Origin: Oscillospiraceae bacterium | GTDB lineage: Bacteria > Bacillota > Clostridia > Oscillospirales > Ruminococcaceae | Reading direction: 5' to 3' | Assembly: GCA_016288755.1 (NCBI GenBank) | Contig: JAEELE010000102.1 | Span: forward strand, 1-50,107 | DNA: 50,107 bases | Shown here: one piece after another, positions 47,101 to 50,107 of the stretch | Numbering within the stretch: the first letter of the stretch is position 1 | Layout: the number at the start of each line of letters is the position of its first letter | The notes under the pieces: model-generated | What the model saw: only the letters and a program-made list of their open reading frames with translations | Database searches by the model: none | Told to the model about the DNA's origin: nothing | Position numbers and translations under genes: made by a program

Positions 47101-48102
47101 ATGGATGAGATCATCAGGATCAACCATATCACAAAGGAATTCCGCGTCCCGGACAGACACGAGGGACTGCGGGGCAGCATCCGCGACTTGTTTTCGCGGA
47201 GCTATCACACCGTTCACGCTGTCGATGATATTTCGATCAGCATTGCGCAGGGAGAAATCGTCGGCTATCTCGGACCGAACGGCGCCGGGAAATCCACGAC
47301 CATCAAAATGATGGCAGGCGTTCTGGAGCCGACCTCCGGCGAGATTCTCGTCAACGGCTGTGTGCCGTATAAAAACCGCACCCGCAACGCGCAGAATATC
47401 GGCGTCGTTTTCGGACAGCGGTCACAGCTCTGGTGGGCGCTGCCGCTTGTGGAATCGTTCAGGCTGCTCAAGGATATCTACCAGATCACGGATGCGCAGT
47501 ATGACGAAATGCTCGCGCTCTACCGTTCGCTTGTCGATATCGAGCCGCTGCTGCATAAGCCCGTGCGTCAGATGTCGCTCGGACAGCGGACACTCAGCGA
47601 TATTCTCGCGGCATTCCTGCACGACCCGAAAATCGTCTTCCTCGATGAGCCGACGATCGGGCTTGACGTGTCGATGAAAGCGAAGATCCGCACCCTCATC
47701 CACGAGCTCAACCGCCGGAAAAATACCACCGTCATCCTGACCACGCACGACATGGGCGATGTCGATGCCCTCTGCCGCCGCATTGTCATCATCGACAAGG
47801 GCAAGATGCTCTACGATAACGATATCGAGCATCTGAAAAAATTTTTCGGCGCGTACCGTACCCTGAAGCTCCGCGTGAAGGGCGATCTTTCCGAGCAGGC
47901 GAAGCGCATCGCAGCCGAGCTGCCGGAATGCTCCGTGTCCGCGAATGAGAACTGGATCTCCGTTCTCGTCAACGAAGACAAGCAGAAGGTCATCAGTGTT
48001 CTGAGTCAGCTGCAGAAGTCGTATGATATCCGGGATATGCAGCTGGAGGAGATTTCGAGCGAGGATGTGATCAAGCGCATCTACGAGGGGGGAGTGGTGT
48101 GA
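47101..48102 (+). CDS. ABC exporter ATP-binding protein
   Basis: 333 residues. Walker A GYLGPNGAGKSTTIKMMAG (about 58-76), Q-loop VVFGQRSQLWW, signature MSLGQRTLSDILAAFLHDPK, Walker B IVFLDEPTIGLD, and H-loop TTHDMGD. The C-terminal 90 residues are an added regulatory-type domain. The motif GQRSQLWWALPLVESFRLLK is typical of ATPases paired with ABC-2 permeases of the PF06182 (DUF990) group, whose transported substrate is mostly unknown. Start: ATG after AAAGAGGTGGAACAC. The stop overlaps the first permease gene (TGATG). Confidence 0.93.
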   Translation: MDEIIRINHITKEFRVPDRHEGLRGSIRDLFSRSYHTVHAVDDISISIAQGEIVGYLGPNGAGKSTTIKMMAGVLEPTSGEILVNGCVPYKNRTRNAQNIGVVFGQRSQLWWALPLVESFRLLKDIYQITDAQYDEMLALYRSLVDIEPLLHKPVRQMSLGQRTLSDILAAFLHDPKIVFLDEPTIGLDVSMKAKIRTLIHELNRRKNTTVILTTHDMGDVDALCRRIVIIDKGKMLYDNDIEHLKKFFGAYRTLKLRVKGDLSEQAKRIAAELPECSVSANENWISVLVNEDKQKVISVLSQLQKSYDIRDMQLEEISSEDVIKRIYEGGVV

Positions 48103-48905
48103 TGAAGCTGCGGAAATACTTCGCGCTGACCCGTGCCGGCATCATCGAATCCCTTCATTTCAAATTGGGCATGTTCGTCATGGTCATCGGCAACCTGCTC
48201 TATCTCATCCTCGTTTATTTCCTGTGGAGGTCGATCTATGCTTCGGCAGGCGGCGGCAGCGTCAACGGCATGACGTTCACCGATACGCTGATCTACCTCG
48301 TGCTGGCAACCGCACTGTTCAATTTCATGGAGATGTATACGGTCTGGGAGATCGGGCGCAATATCCAGTCGGGCAAGATCGTGCTCGATCTGCTCAAGCC
48401 GATGAGTTACCGCAGATATCTGTTCTGGTCGTATTCTGGCGGCTTTGTGACACAGTTCTTTGCGACATTCCTGCCGACGTTCATCGCAGTTACGGTTCTC
48501 ACGCACGGTGCCGTGCCGCTGGGCATCAATCTGCTCTGGTTTGCCCTTTCAGTCGTGCTGGCTGTGATGATCAATTACAGCATTGATTTCATCGTGGGGA
48601 CGATCTGCCTGTTCACCGAATCCATCTGGGGCATCAACATCATGAAGCAGGTGATCGTGCTGCTGCTCTCCGGTGCGACGATCCCGCTGGCTTTTTTTCC
48701 GGACAGTCTGCGGAAAATCGTGGACTGCCTGCCGTTCCAGTCGATCTACAATGCGCCGCTGACCATTCTGCTGCAAGCCGATCCGACACCTGCCGAGGTT
48801 CTGCCGACGGTCGCGGTGCAGCTGCTCTGGGCAGTCGGACTGACCGTTGTCAGCAGTCTGTTCTGGAAGTGCTCGCTGCGGCAGATCACAGTCAACGGAG
48901 GTTAA
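48102..48905 (+). CDS. ABC-2 family permease, first subunit
   Basis: 267 residues with six membrane segments (first at about 20-42, LGMFVMVIGNLLYLILVYFL). Segments GRNIQSGKIVLDLLKPMSYR and IPLAFFPDSLRKIVDCLPFQ are recurrent in the PF06182 group of ABC-2 permeases. Translationally coupled to the ATPase gene, with the second permease gene four bases downstream. The likely product is one half of a heterodimeric exporter; the substrate (lipid, glycan or peptide) is not predictable. Confidence 0.88.
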   Translation: MKLRKYFALTRAGIIESLHFKLGMFVMVIGNLLYLILVYFLWRSIYASAGGGSVNGMTFTDTLIYLVLATALFNFMEMYTVWEIGRNIQSGKIVLDLLKPMSYRRYLFWSYSGGFVTQFFATFLPTFIAVTVLTHGAVPLGINLLWFALSVVLAVMINYSIDFIVGTICLFTESIWGINIMKQVIVLLLSGATIPLAFFPDSLRKIVDCLPFQSIYNAPLTILLQADPTPAEVLPTVAVQLLWAVGLTVVSSLFWKCSLRQITVNGG

Positions 48906-48909
48906 TGTC

Positions 48910-49713
48910 ATGAAACGAAAAGGATTTCGCTTTTATCTGCGCATCTATTTCAAGATACTCGCGCAGGACTTGAAAAGCAAAATGAGCTACCGTGCCGACT
49001 TCATCATCTCCACGGTCGGCATGATCTTCACCAATATCGCGGGCTTTGTCAGCTTCTGGATCATGTTCCGCAATTTTCCGTCGATCAGCGGCTACAGCTA
49101 TCACGAAATGCTCTTCCTCTACGGCTTTTCGCTGCTGTCCGTCACCCCGACACAGTGTATGCTCGACAACAACTGGAATCTCCGGCAGCAGGTCTATTCA
49201 GGCGATTTCATCAAATACTGCTTCCGCCCGATCAATCTGTTTTTCTACTATGAATCCGAGATTTTCGATGCCAAGGGGCTTGGGCAGCTCGCATTCGGTA
49301 TCGGAACGCTGGTGTACGCATGGGCAAAGCTCGGACTCGCCGTGACACCGCTTGCCGTCCTGAAGCTGCTCGTATTTCTTGCGGGTGCATCGTTCGTCAT
49401 GGCGGCATTGCAGACAGCCGCTGCCGCTTCCTGCTTCTGGATCGAGAATTCCTTTTATGTGCTCGATCTGGCGTTTCGCTTCCGTGATTATGCAAAATAT
49501 CCGATCACGATCTTCTCGCCTGTATTCCGCTTCATCTTCACCTACATCATCCCGATCGCGTTTATTGCGTACTATCCGGGAATGATGGTACTCAGACCCT
49601 CCGAGGTATCGCTGCTGTCGTGGCTCTCGCCGCTGATCGGCGCAGTGTTCTTCTATCTTGCCTACCGGTTCTGGATGTACGGTGCATCGAAATTCAACAG
49701 CACAGGCTCGTGA
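48910..49713 (+). CDS. ABC-2 family permease, second subunit
   Basis: 267 residues with six membrane segments, homologous in layout to the first permease: an amphipathic N-terminus (FRFYLRIYFKILAQDLKSKM), then helices, QQVYSGDFIKYCFRPINLFF in the position of the first subunit's SGK...LKPMSYR segment, and a closing AYRFWMYGASKFNSTGS. Start: ATG after CGGAGGTTAATGTC. Last gene of the operon; no clear terminator follows before the truncated gene at 49813. Confidence 0.88.
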   Translation: MKRKGFRFYLRIYFKILAQDLKSKMSYRADFIISTVGMIFTNIAGFVSFWIMFRNFPSISGYSYHEMLFLYGFSLLSVTPTQCMLDNNWNLRQQVYSGDFIKYCFRPINLFFYYESEIFDAKGLGQLAFGIGTLVYAWAKLGLAVTPLAVLKLLVFLAGASFVMAALQTAAAASCFWIENSFYVLDLAFRFRDYAKYPITIFSPVFRFIFTYIIPIAFIAYYPGMMVLRPSEVSLLSWLSPLIGAVFFYLAYRFWMYGASKFNSTGS

Positions 49714-49812
49714 ATCATATTGCTGCAGAAACCCGGATGCGTTCATGCTGAATACGGATGCGGAACAAAAGATCGGTCTCCAGAACTGGCTGAACCAGCA
49801 GCTTTGATCGCT

Positions 49813-49971
49813 ATGATACCCGACAGTGTCAAAAAGATTTTCAACGAAAATCTTTGGTATATCGCGACCTGCAATGATAACGGTTCTGCGCCGAATGTTG
49901 TTCCCGTCGGCTTCAAGCGCGTGTGCGATGACGGCAGGCTCGCGATCGGTGCAGTGCTCCTTGAAACGTAA
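49813..49971 (+). pseudogene. Truncated PNPOx-like (pyridoxamine 5'-phosphate oxidase family) gene
   Basis: Reads MIPDSVKKIFNENLWYIATC, then NDNGSAPNVVPVGFKRVCDD, GRLAIGAVLLET and a stop: 52 residues. This is the N-terminal third of small split-barrel flavin proteins, which normally have about 130 residues and continue with a KTxxNLxxNPxVAL segment. No ribosome site is evident, and the sequence after the stop changes to AT-rich non-coding. Probably a 3'-truncated remnant. Confidence 0.62.
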
Positions 49972-50107
49972 CTGTTCAGTCCCTACACCTGCTATATATT
50001 GTACCGATACCAATAGCTTTTCTAAATATAGTGGTTCATAAACAGATAAAACCAATGATATACAAAAAGAAGGACTGTTTTGTGTGTGACTAAACGACTT
50101 GCTTATC
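49972..50107. other. AT-rich edge of the window
   Basis: This stretch is much richer in A and T than the rest of the window, and no gene can be read in it. It begins right after the truncated PNPOx-like gene, so it may be the boundary of an inserted element or transferred segment that continues beyond the window. Confidence 0.4.

Overview
The window looks like a chromosome segment of a Gram-positive, anaerobic, fibre-degrading member of the Oscillospiraceae, most like a cellulosome-forming Ruminococcus. The evidence is three dockerin modules, two cohesin-like domains, a Cthe_2159-type carbohydrate-binding lipoprotein, a class B sortase, the sporulation protein SpoIIR, a SpoIID-like protein, an ECF vitamin transporter component and a GGGtGRT protein. 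Base composition is clearly above 50% GC by eye. The species is inference. I found no rRNA, tRNA, CRISPR array or complete insertion sequence.

Left part (1-16 kb). After the end of a GGGtGRT gene come two small broken genes and a multidomain secreted dockerin protein on the minus strand. A vitamin-uptake and CoA block follows (ECF S component, coaX, isochorismatase-family hydrolase). Next are AlkD-like DNA repair and a PflX-like radical SAM protein. At 7.8-10.5 kb a dockerin-cohesin protein is divergent from an ECF sigma factor and a membrane anti-sigma-like protein. The extracellular end of that protein is a cohesin-like domain resembling the one in its neighbour. This is the most interesting locus. 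RNase Y, an O-antigen-ligase-like membrane protein, a hemolysin III family protein and a secreted barnase/barstar pair complete the section.

Middle part (16-35 kb). A uracil salvage operon (uraA, small membrane protein, upp) has an attenuator-like leader. It is followed by a D,D-carboxypeptidase-like protein lacking its catalytic residues, a WYL regulator, an ABC-F protein, and an iscS-GNAT-thiI operon for tRNA thiolation. A surface cluster follows: class B sortase, then a SpoIID-domain protein whose motifs are in permuted order. A near-perfect parS-like site lies between two terminators. On the minus strand are an aminotransferase, a DUF4279 protein, and a Tet(M)-like ribosomal GTPase fused to a Rae1/YacP-type nuclease.

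Right part (35-50 kb). A sigma-factor/dockerin gene remnant with its ECF-type promoter is followed by an rRNA methyltransferase gene with a degenerate ABC-ATPase-like partner, fba, spoIIR, the Cthe_2159-like lipoprotein and a SleB-type cell wall hydrolase. A small repeat-bounded insertion-like segment follows. Beyond it is a ferrous iron operon (feoA, feoA, feoB and a Cys-rich protein, minus strand) with three DtxR-like palindromes. The window ends with a three-gene ABC-2 exporter operon, a truncated PNPOx-like gene and an AT-rich edge.

Genes are mostly short operons with recognisable promoters (17-bp spacers, often a TTGC-type -35 followed by a T tract) and strong hairpin terminators. All calls come from reading the sequence; no database search was run.
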